Origin: Schizophyllum amplum
Taxonomy: Eukaryota > Basidiomycota > Agaricomycetes > Agaricales > Schizophyllaceae
NCBI GenBank assembly: GCA_007026445.1
Contig: VDMD01000061.1
Coordinates: 96,742 to 160,741 of the forward strand
Direction of reading: 5' to 3'
Length of the DNA stretch: 64,000 nt
A program made the position numbers and the translations under genes. How positions within the stretch are numbered: the stretch's first letter is position 1; each line of letters opens with the position of its first letter. Shown here piece by piece: positions 1 to 11,315 of the stretch. The notes beneath the pieces are model-generated. The model saw only the letters and a list, made by a program, of their open reading frames with translations. It had not been told where the DNA came from and searched no databases.

Positions 1-108
1 CTCGTTTGTATTTATCTCGTAGGCCAGGACGCAGCCAACGATGCTGCAAGGCGTCGTTCTCATTTTCTTGATTTTTCGCGGGTTTTGATTTTTGATCTGC
101 ATCACTTT

Positions 109-959
109 ACTAAACGCTATTCCCCCAACGCGTTCAGCATCACGTGACCCTTCCCACGCCGAGCGAGAGATGCGCCTTGCGCACCATGCAAAGGGCCGTC
201 AAGGATAGGTTTGCTTACCACATGTACTGCAGCTAAGGAAGACATATATAAGGTGGTATGAACCTTCAGTAGCAGCTCAGAAAACTGGCACGGCTGAGTG
301 GCAGCCACCAGCTCTTTGTACATAGGCGTTGGCCACACTGCACTGTACGTGGTTGTTTAGCGTAACGGGCCGACAGGTCGGCCATGGGACTGCGTGGGTT
401 CGATCCCTGCCGTACAATTTTTAGTTTACGTCCAGTTTTTGTTGCTGGAACCTGTTGCGTCGGTCCACATTGTCCCCTAGAACAACCGCGCACCACCTTT
501 ACCATTTAAATTTTCAGCCGTTTTGTCGCGAGTCAAGAAATGGGAACTTTCTCTGCGTACTCGGCAAAGTCCGAGGGTGATGCGCCCCGACGGCGTTGAC
601 GGGTGGTAAGAGCCTCGATGCCAACAAGCCCCGTAGTACTTACACGACATACGGGTATACTCACCGCACCCGCTGTGCTCTTCTTCGGTTAGTCTTGCGG
701 TCGCAGAGGCCCTTCAGACCCGTTCGACTTGTGTTTGACCTGCATAAACAACCGATATATAATTTGACTCGGTGGACCTTGGAGCAGATACTTCTTCAAA
801 AGCTTCCAAATAGGTGTCTCATTTCGTATGTAGACTGAGGCGGAAAAGCAACGCGAGGGCGAAGCTTAGCATGACTCGGCCGTCGCACGGCTAAGTCAGA
901 GTATGTGGCGTGGGAAGAAGTCACGTGATGCTGAACGCGTTGGGGGAATAGCGTTTAGT
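109..959. mobile_element. Non-autonomous inverted-repeat element (MITE-like)
   Basis: Positions 109-160 and 907-959 are inverted repeats of about 52 bp, identical apart from a small GG/AAG-type difference next to the inner CACGTG. The outer tip reads ACTAAACGC. No transposase frame lies between them. A TCACTTT motif abuts the left end (102-108) and recurs two bases outside the right end (962-968). This may be an imperfect target duplication, but it is not convincing. The interior carries a tRNA-like segment with a Pol III terminator. Class II non-autonomous element is an inference from the terminal repeats and lack of coding. Confidence 0.65.
344..416 (+). ncRNA. tRNA-like sequence (Pol III promoter-like), degenerate
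   Basis: A 73-nt stretch has tRNA-like landmarks. A 6-bp acceptor stem pairs TGTACG with CGTACA. There is a D-arm-like A box at about 350-368, a GC-rich hairpin where the anticodon arm should be (370-383), a T-arm with B box GGTTCGATCCC (397-407), and a TTTTT terminator at 418-422. The anticodon loop is only 4-6 nt with no clear U33, so it is unlikely to be a working tRNA. A tRNA-derived (SINE-type) or pseudo-tRNA transcript fits better. It lies inside the inverted-repeat element. Confidence 0.4.
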
Positions 960-1144
960 CTTCACTTTCCTGATCAAGCAAGCATTTCCGAAAGGTCTGT
1001 AAGTAGATACTGCATTATGACTCAATTCTAATAGAATATATAATAAATGTTTGAAAATGAGAGGCGGACGGCTTAGCGGCGCGGATCGGTAAGGACGACT
1101 CGGAAGGAGAACGTTCTTTGCCCATCCAATGGATAGAACGTACT

Positions 1145-3119
1145 TCACCATCCTGAGAGTAGTGTCCTGCACGATGTCAACAGGCCTCCTGCAAACGTGC
1201 ACTTCTCTTGAGGGTCCGACAAGGCCTTTCCTGCCTCTACCTCAGCCCGACCGGCGCCCTGCTCCAGCTGACAAGCGTTCAAGTCCTCCTGCTCTTCCTT
1301 CACCCGACGAGCTCGGTCTTCGGCCCGACGAGCCTCGCTCTGCAGCCAAAACGCCTCTTCCTCCAGCCTCCGGGCCTCCTTCGCCTCCCGACGAGCCTTT
1401 TTCTCCCTCTTCACCCGCCTCTTCTCCATCTTTTCCTCATACACCCGGACCTGTTCGTTATGCACGCGGACCGCTTCCTCATACACGCGGAGCTCCTCCT
1501 CATAGATGCGCGCTGCCTCCACCTCCTCCTCGTAGGCACGGACCTCGTCCCACGTCCATGCCCCCTGCGGCGGCAATGTCTCGATGAGGACTCGCGTGTA
1601 CAGGGCCGGCTCCCAGTTCTTCTCCGACTTGTCGTGCATACTGGCCAACCGGTCCTCCTCGTCGACCGCCCCGCCGGTGAGCTCCCATTCCTCCATCAGC
1701 TCTTGATCGTGACGGATCGCGCCGCGCTGCAGAGATTTTGTCAGCCAGTGTGGAGGACACGAGTCGGTGAGGTCCTCCTGGCGGTCGAGCAGCCACGCTA
1801 AACATCGAACAAAACTCACCTTATGCTTGAAGTACTTCTGGAATCGATTGTCGGGAGCGGCGACAAACTGGTATCGCGCGCGGTTGAGATGCGCTCGGAG
1901 ATATTCTGCGGTATGCTTTTGCGCCTCGTAGACCGTCGGTTCGTTGCGGAATCTGTAGTATTGGTGGGCATGATCCTGTACTGTGGTCAGACGTTGTCGT
2001 CGAGGATTATGTGCGCCGGGGGACAGTGGCATCATGGAGGTGGAAGAGAACAGACGACAAAGTGATGAACGGTATAAACAATGGGGTGGATTGCAGGGGT
2101 AAAGATGGATGGTGTAGATAACAAAGAGCACGGATAATGACCGCCGAGGATGGAGAACGCCGGAACCATATACCCGACATAACAAGAACAGCAGCAAAAC
2201 AAAAGCGCACTACGCACCTCGTAGACGTCCTCAAACACAGGGAATCTACCAAACTGTCTCGGCCTGAACAGGTATCTACGCTCGGTCCATCTAGCGTCTT
2301 GAGGTTCCACGAGCAACGGAGGGAGTGACGCGGCCTGCGCGTCGGGGTCGTCCGTGTCGCTGGTATCTGCTGTGAGCGTGTCGGTAGATGGTGCTGTGAC
2401 CGTGCCGGTGGAGGGTGCTGTGACCGTGCCGGTGGAGGCTGCTATGACCGTGCCGGTGGATGGCTCTATGACCGCGTCGTGGATGGGTGCTCCGATAGTG
2501 CAGTTGGATTGTGCGCCAATGATACCGTTGGACTGTGCGCCGATGGTGCCATTGGACTGTGCGCCGATGGTATCCTTGGACTGTGCGCCGACGGTGCCGC
2601 TGAAGAGTGCTCTAACCGTATTCAAGATGTCCGAGCCGAACGTGCGCTGATTGGGGGCCTTCTTGTTGTCTTGGGGAGCGTCGACCTGGGGAACCGCCTG
2701 GACGTGGAATGCGTGAGTGCGCTGCGGGAGAGATACACGGAGCTGCAGGAAGACAACATGGCAAACAGTTGGAGCTGTAAGAGAAACAACCGGAGCTACA
2801 AAGAAACAACCAAAGCTGCAAGAGATACAACCGAAGCTGCAGGAGAAAGAACCGAAGCTGCAAGAGACGCATATGACGGTGCGATGGTAGGATGTAGTGG
2901 CATTGACAACGCCTGAGCAGCCTGCGATAACAACGCCCAAGCAAGAAGACAACGCGTGCGCACCTCCTGTCCCAACGGCAGCGGCACCGACTCCCCCGGC
3001 TGGACCTCCTCCCCGTGCGTGTACCAGCCGTCGGCGCGTCGCACTGTGCAGAGGCGTAGGGGAGACTCCTCGAAGACGCGATGGGCCTGGTACATTGGAG
3101 TCAACTCGCGTGAGGCCAT
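1145..3119 (-). CDS. Family A hypothetical protein (copy 1), repeat-rich
   Basis: No known domain is recognised. ATG at 3119 opens exon 1 (3119-2964), which contains SPLRLCTV and ends at a PLGQE/gtgcgc donor. This is the same motif and splice position as the copies at 27.5 and 63.1 kb. A large second exon ends at 2218 after a W..RR.LF..FP.FE motif, then come exons 1975-1820 and 1777-1145 (stop at 1145). All joins downstream of 2218 are in phase; intron 2217-1976 is 242 bp. The 5' edge of exon 2 is unresolved because a 21-bp repeat array (about 2770-2880) offers several acceptors. Exon 2 encodes 9-residue repeats (GAQSNGTI-like) and STGTVTAP repeats. The C-terminal half is a charged E/R-rich probable coiled coil (EEELRVYEE type). 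No signal peptide. Function unknown. Confidence 0.6.
2385..2600 (-). repeat. Coding minisatellites in family A exon 2
   Basis: Two adjacent arrays lie in the large exon. About 27-bp units at 2500-2600 encode GAQSNGTI-type peptides. About 30-bp units at 2390-2480 encode STGTVTAP-type peptides. Unit lengths are multiples of three, so copy number can vary without breaking the frame. Confidence 0.6.
2770..2880 (-). repeat. 21-bp tandem array with repeated 3' splice-site-like units
   Basis: About five units, read on the minus strand as TCTCTTGCAGCTTCGGTTG-like, each hold a pyrimidine tract followed by CAG. The array sits just where the first intron of the family A gene should end, so several acceptors are possible. 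Confidence 0.5.
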
Positions 3120-6051
3120 GTCCGTGTAGCGGGTGTCCCTTGAGAGAGCCGTCGGCTGGTTGCGGAAGGGCTGGCGGGCGAACGGCCTGCGCGTCGAGAA
3201 AGCTGCTGGTCGAAGAGCTGTTGGTCCAAAGAGAGTCCGTCGAGGCAGCGGGTCAAGGCCAAGTACGCGGTCAAGAACAAGGAGCAAGAGCAGGCTCAGC
3301 GGAGACCAACAGCCAAACTACACGTGATCGAGAAACAAAGAAGCCGTGACCCTTCGGCTGGGCCACCGGCATGCATTTCGTGACCATTTATGGAGGACAA
3401 TGGGCGAACTTTGTTGATCGCATGTTGCGGCGTATGCCGTTCGTCGCCGGTGGTCCTATACGCGTGATGTCAGCTCGACCTGCAAAGCATCCAGGAAATG
3501 ATGGGAGAGATGTGGATGACGTGGAGAGCAGGGAGGAAAATGCATAAGCGCTGGGCAGACGCCGGCTTGAGGCGAGGGTCTAAAGTACACGAGGTGGAAG
3601 TGCCTTATCTACGGCGCGCCTGGACGGGTTGACGCTCGAGATGGGTTCAGGGAGGATGAAGCAAAGCGTTGAATGAAGAAAGCAACAAGTTCTCGCGCCA
3701 GCGCCCATCGCCCTTTCAAGCGACGAGAGCACCATTGTTCAAACGATCCTGCGTTTTCAACGGATCGACGGCGGAGCACACGTTGTCAGTCGAGTGCATG
3801 AGATGTAGTTCGCATGAATCCGCAAGCATGAAGGAGACGCGAACGGACGAAGATGTGATCAGGAGCGGAGAACGACCTGTCAGAGTCGGCGGGGAAGGGG
3901 CATGTAGCATTCGAGCACGTGCAAGACTTCCTACATCCTCGGACAGGCAAAGATGAGCCTGACCAGGTGCACAGGTCCAATGCAGGGTTAGGGGATAGAC
4001 CTCGAGCAAAGCGTGGACTCTCGATCATGTCCGTGGAAGCTGCGCCTTGGGAGGAATAGAGCCTTTCGTCGTGAACTGGCAGCTTCGGCGCTGAATATGG
4101 GCGTTCTCGGATAGGTATCGATGTGTATTGACTGAGGTAAAGAACGTCTATGAAAGGCGTAGGCGATGCGACGCATCCTTCGTATTCCGCGTACTACATC
4201 CCCGACATCTACGGTAGCCCTTTCGCGTGCGTCAGCTTCAATGACATAGAAGGGAGGCGGAGAGCACGCACATAGTCCCTCCTAAACATGATAAACCCCC
4301 ATGGGACCTAGGATTCCAGACAGGACGCGTGTAGGTCGAACTTCCGGGCGACCGATGTAGGCAAAAAGCGGTCGTCCTGGGACTGAGAGACCGAGAACTT
4401 GCGCAGGCCGTTTCTAAACGCGATGAGATGCATATCGCTCTCGCAAGAGGGAAGTGCATGAGACGAGAGCAGGATGAAGAAGCTGAAAGAGCATGAAAGT
4501 CGAGGACAAGGGCGACGCAAAGGCAAAGCGGCCGGACGCGCCTTGTCTTCCTCCCTCAGAGTCTTCAATCTACAGCTGCAAGCGCTCTATATTCATGGTA
4601 GATCCTCCGAAGCACCGGCAACGAATGAATATGTCTATGGACACTGTCTACGTCTGAAGAAGTAAGACCGCCGATAATGTTCACTGCGTTTGACGAGTCG
4701 CGACTCCGAGGTCCCGCAATGTATGAACAGCCAGTGTACGTCGCCTCTTGGATGGAGATTCACATGCGGCTCCTGGGCGGCTCGTATGTATCACGAGGGA
4801 TTGCCGGAAGAAGGACGGATGCTAAGGTATGTCGAACGTCTGGAGGTGTAGACTTTGGGGATGTGCTCACAACGCTACACCAGCCTGCCACAATTTGTGG
4901 ATGGCTCGGCGAAGAAGCTCATAGACTCCAGCATAACCTCGGGACCTACATTCAATTGTCCTTTGTCGCGTCGGGTGCGCAACGGGAAGGCTCGCTCACT
5001 CGCGCCACCCTCAGCAGAGTTCTACAATTTCGGTGAGCATCTGCTTCGCTGAATCCTGCACCCACTCACAGAAATGGAATCAGAGGTCGCTTTCGACCTG
5101 TGAGCCTGAGCTCCTAGCCGGAGAGCTCAGATAACTGAAGGAGGATATCGAGGATGTCCTTCGCTTTGGGCTCTCGTGGCATCTGGTGGGTGGTCCTCAT
5201 TTAGCTCTTGCCTTGTGCTGCCAGAGGACCGACTCGTCTTGCGATACCAGAAGACTCGGTCATATGGCTTGAGTCCGTTGGATCCCCTTTCAAACGGCTG
5301 TCGCGGCAGGTTTATGGGGTGTGTGAGGAGAAGCGCTCGAAGAATTGCTGATTTGACATTTATGCCCAAACTGACGGTGAATGCGTATGCGGCGAGGAAC
5401 TTCACTTACCAGAAGGCAATGCGATGAGGAATAACCGGCGGGGCGAGGATGGGTCCTGTTATCCTCGTAGCTCGCTCCGTCGCGCTCTCGCCCTTCAGTC
5501 CGAGTCTGCCGTTCGACAATGTTATCCTGCCAGTCTGCTGAACTTCACATGAATTCACTTGCTTATGAATGACTGACCTGCTTCAGGTCCTATAACTTGC
5601 GCGGTCACAACGTCAAGAGGTCATAACCAGCAAGACAGGTCCTATGGCCCCGTCCGGAGCATTGCAGGTCCAGCGTCGCTGAACCGGCCTGCTGCAGGAC
5701 ATCAGCATCGCGTACTACCAGTGTCCTACTTACCTTGGCTTGCCTTCCCTTGCCCTTCTTGTGTTTTGCCTGTTCACGCTCACGTTCACTACAACGTTCA
5801 CGTTCAAGTGCGTGTTTGACATTGTGTCTCTGATTATCTAACATGCCATCAGCGCCATCAGCGAGAGTGCCATTGTTCTACCTTTCCGCTGCTCGGACCG
5901 GCGTCGCCGGCACGGTCGGAGTTCCCCCTCGTTGCCGTGAACCCCGCTTTTTACTCGCCCTTTTTCCACACTCCGACTTTCTCTCCCACTCCCACCTCCC
6001 GTCGACTTGCACTTGCCCTTCCCTCAGCTCACGGTCTCTCGCCCGTCTGTC
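3120..6051. other. Intergenic, no supported gene
   Basis: About 2.9 kb between the divergently oriented family A (minus) and family C (plus) genes. Several frames of 60-120 codons exist (for example 4677-5036 on plus), but none has a family motif, paired splice sites or a paralogue in the window. Regulatory sites could not be assigned. Confidence 0.5.
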
Positions 6052-7275
6052 ATGGCTTCGGTTGTTGTAGGTATGGGCGCTGGAGTTGAGGGTGCGGGCT
6101 GTGGAGCTGGAGGCGCGGGCCTTGGAAACAAAGAGACGGGTCTTGGAGTTGAGAGCACGGGTGCCGCGCGTACTAAGAAGGGCTCGAAGAAAGAGCGGGA
6201 GGCGCAGATGGACCTCAAGGTATGCAGGTCTTTTGCTTCCGCTTCGCGGGGCCTCCACTGACCGTCATTGTGTTGAAGGCCCGTGAGTGGCTCAAGGAGA
6301 ACGACCCCGAGGTCGCGGACGCGCCGAGTGCCAAGGATCTGCGCTACGCGCGGGAACAGGTGCAGGAGTTTGAGATGCAAGAGGTGTGTGGCCGCAGTTA
6401 GTCGGTGGTCTTCCACAGTCTGATGCGGTTGCTGCAGATGCTACGCGAGCGGCGTGAGGCCAAGGCCCTGGGGGCGGCAATTGCAGAGGCGCTTGCAATC
6501 GTCGACCCGCGGTCCTTCGGCGCTGACATCTCCAATACGGCGGATGAGCAGCAGGCGGATGGGTCCATGATCAATCTTGTCGCTCCTCAGTTCGCGCTCG
6601 TCGAGATGTGGCCCAAGGGCGCCAACAGCCTCTCCGTCGGGAATGCGAACACCGAGGCCACAGCCCAAAACTCCACCGTTGAGCTGCCTACCTTCGGCGA
6701 TTCAAGTGTACGTATTCCCTCGTGTCTTTCCGCTTACCCGCGCTCATGACTTCCCCTACAGGAGAAACGCTTCACGAAGGCCGAGCTGGCAGGCAAGGTC
6801 GACATAACGAAGCACGCCGACACCCTCCTGCACGTCTACCGCCGCAACTTCGTTTACAGCCAGCTTTACCGCGAGAATATCGACCGTCTCGTGAGTCCCT
6901 ACCCTCGTTCGCTCTGCCATCTTTCTCTGACATGCGGCGACCGATCAGGACCGCCTCTCCCAGGACGACGCCTACATGCGCGACCGAGGCTACATTATGA
7001 CGGAGTCGCAGATGGCGTACAACAAGAAGGGGAAGGATCAAGACCCCCCTCTGCGCGTACGCGTGCTCGACAAGATGGCTCGGGCGTGGCTTGCTGCTGA
7101 GCAGGCAGCGGCTAAGGAGGCGGCCTCTCAGGCCAAGGCGAACCTTGACTCCGAGGCGGAGCTTGGCTACGAGACGAGCCTTGCGTCCGACGATGCGGAC
7201 CTTGACGCCGCGATGGACCTCGAGAAACACCAGGTGGACCTCGAAGACTACGAGTGGCTCTCCAAAGACAAGTAA
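6052..7275 (+). CDS. Family C small charged hypothetical protein (copy 1)
   Basis: Five exons (6052-6219, 6279-6383, 6438-6707, 6762-6890, 6949-7275) are all codon-phase 0 and give 332 aa ending in TAA. The first intron would use a less usual AAG acceptor. The protein starts with a Gly/Ala-rich stretch, then a Lys/Arg/Glu-rich region (KKGSKKEREAQ), an AREWLKEND segment, a helix-rich part beginning MLRERREAK, and an acidic C-terminus (DDADLDAAMD, DLEDYEW). The plan of a short first exon, an MLRER-type third exon and an acidic tail recalls the gene at 61.1 kb. No signal peptide, membrane segment or known domain. Likely cytosolic or nuclear by composition only. Confidence 0.65.
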
Positions 7276-7666
7276 AGAAGAGTAGGAAATTCGCTTACGA
7301 CGCAGGCGTGGTACTCCAACTGCACGCACGCTCTGCAGGTTCTGAATCGTACAGTCGCTCGTTCAGTCTGTGGGCCTTCGGGCATTGTCTTGGTTGGTTT
7401 TTGAGATCGCTTATGATTGTGTATTTAAAGCATGATGTACTATAGCTTGCTTGTATGATGCTGTTCATACTATCCGAAAACATACCTCACAAATGGTCTC
7501 AGCGCGGTTCCATGGCATGCACAGTGTAGGGTTGAACTTCAAGTAAGTACGAGTAAGTAGATCGCGCTCATCGAGAGTTTGAGCGCACGGAGAGAAGTTG
7601 AACAGCTGGACTCACGTGAAAGTCACGAGCGCTCGTTGCATCATGTGCCTGGTCTGGGCTTGGCGA

Positions 7667-7690
7667 TCACTGATCACTGATCACTGCTCA
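7667..7690 (+). repeat. Short tandem repeat (TGATCAC units)
   Basis: Three direct copies of a 7-8-bp TGATCAC-type unit lie about 80 bp upstream of the next gene. They may be part of its promoter or a simple repeat. Confidence 0.5.
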
Positions 7691-7761
7691 CCTAAGGCTA
7701 CACGACCTCTTTGTTCTGCAAATTCACACCCTCGTGCAGGACGTCTTTCGCTGACTCTACA

Positions 7762-9093
7762 ATGTTTTCCGCAAGCGCTGAAGCACCTACGCTCCCTCAG
7801 GAGCTTATTCACGCCGTAATTGGCTGCGTAGCGGCCTCGAAGGATCACCCATCTCTCAGGCAATGTGCGCTTTCCCATCGGTGCATGTTGCAGGAAAGTC
7901 AGCGGCACCTCTTCGCTGAGATCGTTCTCGAATTGCCTCTGTGGCCCTCGGCTCTGGATAGTAGGGCCGGGGGGTCCACCGTTGCGCAGCGGTTGTTCGA
8001 AGTCCTACAGCGCTCGACGCATCTCGCGGCATATATACGTGGCCTCAATATCGTGGAGCACTCGCACCGACGTCCTGCCAGCAGAAGACCATTGTGCTAC
8101 GGCTTCGCAGGAGAGTCTGTCCTATCGAAGATCATGCCCATGCTATGCAACCTGGTGACGCTAGCACTCGTATGCGCGGGAGGCTCCCGGATTCCCGACG
8201 CCTTCGTCGACAGCCTCACGCTACCGTCGCTTCAAAGGCTTTCAATATATGGAGCAAGAATATCCCCTCACGTTCTTAACGTTCTCCCATCCCTCCGTGA
8301 GCTTCGCTGCTCGAACGTGGCATGGGTCGCTAGCGATTCATTCACCTCGCGAGCCCCGACTCGGCTCATGACTGGTCTACAGAGACTCGAGTTATGTGGA
8401 GTACACCTCGACACTTGTAAGGGTATGATCAAGTTCTTCGCGTCGGAGGCATCCTGTCATCTCGCGCACCTTGTCCACCTAGATGTCGTCGAGCTGGACA
8501 TACCATATGCGTTGCTTAATGCTTTGCTACGGCATTGCAAGGACACGTTGCAATATCTCCATTTCTACGGGCTCGTCAACTGTGCGTCCTTCTTTCCTCC
8601 ATTCACACAACCGGTGAAGACGGCTGACTGCGAAGTACCAGATTTGGACCCGCTGAACGCTGACCTGTCCATCCTTCCCGTCCTGCGCGAGCTGAACATC
8701 GTATTTATGGACCCCAATCACACGCACATTTATGACGCACAATGGTCCTTTGTATTCCAATGGCTCAAGTCCGTGCACCCTCTCCGCCGGCTCGCGCTTC
8801 GACTATGCTTCGACCCGACGTCGGACACGCTCACGCGCGACGCGAAGGAGTGGAAGATATTGGACGATCTACTTGGCTCGTCTCACAAGAAGTTCGCGCA
8901 GGTGGACTTCTATAACGATGACTGTGAAGAGCCCGTGATCGAGCGAGCCCTCCCTCGCGCACGAGAGAGCCTCGGGAGCAACCTGCGCCTCTGCGTCAGA
9001 AAAGAACGTACGTGATCTCTTGCCATTGCAGACGCGAGTAACGCGCGCTGACCATACCGCTCAGCAATAAACTTCTTCCCGGTATACCGTTAG
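7762..9093 (+). CDS. F-box-like / leucine-rich-repeat-type protein
   Basis: ATG at 7762 precedes an N-terminal LPQELIHAVIG motif followed by a CALSHR..L.ESQRHLF segment. This is the usual layout of basidiomycete F-box-like proteins, in which the motif would bind Skp1 of an SCF ubiquitin ligase. The remainder is Leu-rich with irregular LRR-like strands (LPSLRELR, LVHLDVVELD). Exon 1 very likely ends at 9007 before GTACGT. Splicing to 9065 gives an in-frame TAG at 9093 and 424 aa; without splicing the frame stops at 9015. Its C-terminal half matches the broken gene at 16.1-18.6 kb (W..LDDLL.S...KFA.V.F and LGSNLR). It converges on the next F-box-like gene. Confidence 0.75.
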
Positions 9094-9657
9094 GATGGAG
9101 ACTTGAGTTGAAGGACTTGGCCGGTACGTAGGCTTGTGATTACGCATCGGAGAACGGTGACTGGACACTCAGTGTGTGCGATCGTCATCGGCCCATTTCG
9201 TCGGCGGCTGCGCAAAAGTACTGATTCTCTTATGCAGACCTATCTCTACTTCTCGCGCGCGAATACTGTATCGGCGAAGTCTCGTCCAGCGGCTGCTGGT
9301 CGGTACAGATACCCATCACGACGTCGCGGACGCTCATGCGTCATGTCCGCTGTCTCTGCACAGACTCATTTTCATATATTTCAAAATCTCCGATACATCG
9401 ACCAGCAACACGCTACAGCAAAGGGAGGGGCCGGAATGAAGGGATTATAGAGACGGTATGGGATCGAGGGTTCAAGTCATAGAAGGGCTGCACCGCGTAG
9501 TAACGCGCCCGCGCTACAGACGATGTAGCCACGCTCGTCACTGTTATCACGTAGAAGGGATAGGTCGACAACTCGTCATATACTCACCTAAATCCAAGCC
9601 GCGATGGAATCCCTCTCCGCATCCGTCTGAAAAGCTTACAGCGCTAGAGAGGTGGTG
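9094..9657. other. Intergenic between convergent F-box-like genes
   Basis: Shared 3' region. I see no further gene; frames of up to about 100 codons lack support. Confidence 0.5.
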
Positions 9658-10989
9658 TCAATGCATGTTTTGCTCTCTGTTAAGGAAGAACGTACATGTG
9701 ATGAAATGCATCTGTTCGTACCAATCGGAGTGCGTGTATTTAAAAGCCCGCGTTAGTTTATCATCGCGGTTATCGACGACACCAACGACAACGCCCTTGT
9801 CATTCATAACTCGCACACGGACGTTCATTCGCTGGGTATACATGGAGCAGAGGATTCCGTCGAAATTATGGAAGAGTTGGCGAAAATGAACCTCGTCGTG
9901 TCTGTCCTCAAGCGTGATATCGAACGTCACCGATAGCTGCCTCAGCTCGTAGTCGCACATCATTAGCCATAGGGCGTGCATCCAGCGATACGAGGCTAGC
10001 TTGTGCGCGGGGTGCAGACTGACGCTCGTGATCATCAGGTCCCGCAGTTTGGGCATAGCGCTGAGCGGCGGAACGGTTACAATGTTGTCCTCGGCCCTCG
10101 GGCACGCCAGCTCCAGCTGCTCTATACCCTCATTCAGCTGATCAATCAGATAATTTATTTCCCACAAGTGCTTCGTCTGCACACCGCTGACGTTTAAGCT
10201 GGTGACGGAGCCGAGGGAGCCGGGGAACGAGCGGAGGAGGCGAACGAGGTGGGCGAATTTGAGAGGACTATCGCCAGAGATGGTGAGGTGACGAGAAACG
10301 GATGAGGGCTGCGAGGTCGCATATTCGGATGATGTTGAGGGAGTTGCGGTCGAGGACAGTGCGGTATTTGTGGGTGGAGAGGCGGTCAAAAGAGGGCTGG
10401 AAGAGGTTGATGGAGATAAGATCATCGAGGGCAATCCCGCTGAGCCAGCCCGAGGGTGGGTCCAGAGCACATCGTGGCACGCAAGACGGCGAAGACGGGG
10501 CAGAATGTCATATACGTCGAGCGGAACAGTGACCTCGGTCAAAGCTAGCTCCTCCAGCGTTGCCATTCCTAGTATCTTGTCCATGTCCATGTCCGTGACA
10601 ACACGCCGCGTGCACTTCGCCAGATCCAGGCGCGTGAGGTGGCTCAGCCTCGTTAATAGAGCCGGCAGGGCGGTAGGGATCGTACAGGAGGGTTCCTCGA
10701 TGACTTCGAGGGTGCTGATAGGGGATGCGAGATGCGGAGCGCTGTTTAGGACGGAGGATAGGCGCTGAGAGGAGGTGGACGGGCGCGCCCCAGCGAATGT
10801 TTGTTGAGGCTGGTCAAGGCGGAGCTTGATGTGCTGGAAGATCGCCTGCTGACTTTTATGGCGCAGGCAGCGGTGGGCGAGAGCACATGCAGCCAGGGAC
10901 TGGATGTCGCCCGCGTCAATTACGTAGTCTAGGACGATGTCCAAGAGCTCTTGCGGAAATATCAATGGCAAGTACTGTGCCTTCGGCAT
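9658..10989 (-). CDS. F-box-like / LRR-type protein, duplicated copy 1
   Basis: ATG at 10989 starts MPKAQYLPLIFPQELLD, an F-box-like N-terminus (residues about 8-45, with CALAHRCLR). It continues with Leu-rich repeats (LTRLDLAKC, LEELALTEV, LPRLRRLACHD) and a Ser/Thr-rich linker near residues 185-235. As an unspliced frame it is 443 aa, ending at 9658. A GTACGT donor about 35 nt before that stop suggests a 3' intron and a slightly different C-terminus, as in the two related genes. The gene at 19.4 kb is a close paralogue in opposite orientation, with homology continuing through the promoter. The likely role, from the family, is SCF adaptor; substrates are unknown. Confidence 0.8.
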   Translation of the reverse strand: MPKAQYLPLIFPQELLDIVLDYVIDAGDIQSLAACALAHRCLRHKSQQAIFQHIKLRLDQPQQTFAGARPSTSSQRLSSVLNSAPHLASPISTLEVIEEPSCTIPTALPALLTRLSHLTRLDLAKCTRRVVTDMDMDKILGMATLEELALTEVTVPLDVYDILPRLRRLACHDVLWTHPRAGSAGLPSMILSPSTSSSPLLTASPPTNTALSSTATPSTSSEYATSQPSSVSRHLTISGDSPLKFAHLVRLLRSFPGSLGSVTSLNVSGVQTKHLWEINYLIDQLNEGIEQLELACPRAEDNIVTVPPLSAMPKLRDLMITSVSLHPAHKLASYRWMHALWLMMCDYELRQLSVTFDITLEDRHDEVHFRQLFHNFDGILCSMYTQRMNVRVRVMNDKGVVVGVVDNRDDKLTRAFKYTHSDWYEQMHFITCTFFLNREQNMH

Positions 10990-11315
10990 GTTCGCGTGGT
11001 CTGCAATTCGGTCAGTGCATGTGGAGAATTGGTGCATGACTTGCGCACCTGGCAATCAGCGTGGTCAGGTGGTAGACGTGTGCGGACAGTGCGACAAAGG
11101 TGCGAGAACGCGCGCAGGCCTTTTATAGTGGCTCGGAATGTGCCGATCGCTATTGTCACAGAACGTGAACGGTCCATATTGGCGGCGCTGGTCAAAAGAA
11201 AGACCACACGCCTATAGTCTTGGAGCACAATGATCCTATGATGCGGCCCAGGGAATGACTGGAATGTAGGGCCAGGCGGGGAAGCTCCTACCGCTGCAAC
11301 GGTCGTCTGAGTTGT
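9720..11315 (-). repeat. Inverted segmental duplication, copy 1 (partner 19084-20690)
   Basis: About 1.6 kb covering the F-box-like coding sequence, 5' leader and upstream region is repeated on the opposite strand at 19.1-20.7 kb. Upstream similarity ends near the motif CGGTAGGAG-TTCCCCGC about 330 bp before the ATG. Confidence 0.75.
11118..11126 (-). promoter_or_regulatory. TATA box of duplicated F-box-like gene (copy 1)
   Basis: On the minus strand ACTATAAAAGGCCTGCGCGC lies about 130 bp upstream of the ATG at 10989. The same TATAAAAGGCCTGCGCGC core is kept at 19257, upstream of the paralogue. Confidence 0.6.

Noticed and set aside
962..968. TCACTTT as target duplication of the first inverted-repeat element
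   Set aside because: It abuts the left end but is displaced by two bases at the right end, so only noted as possible.
7667..7690. Possible CRISPR-like short repeats
   Set aside because: Three immediate 7-8-bp copies without spacers; simple tandem repeat.
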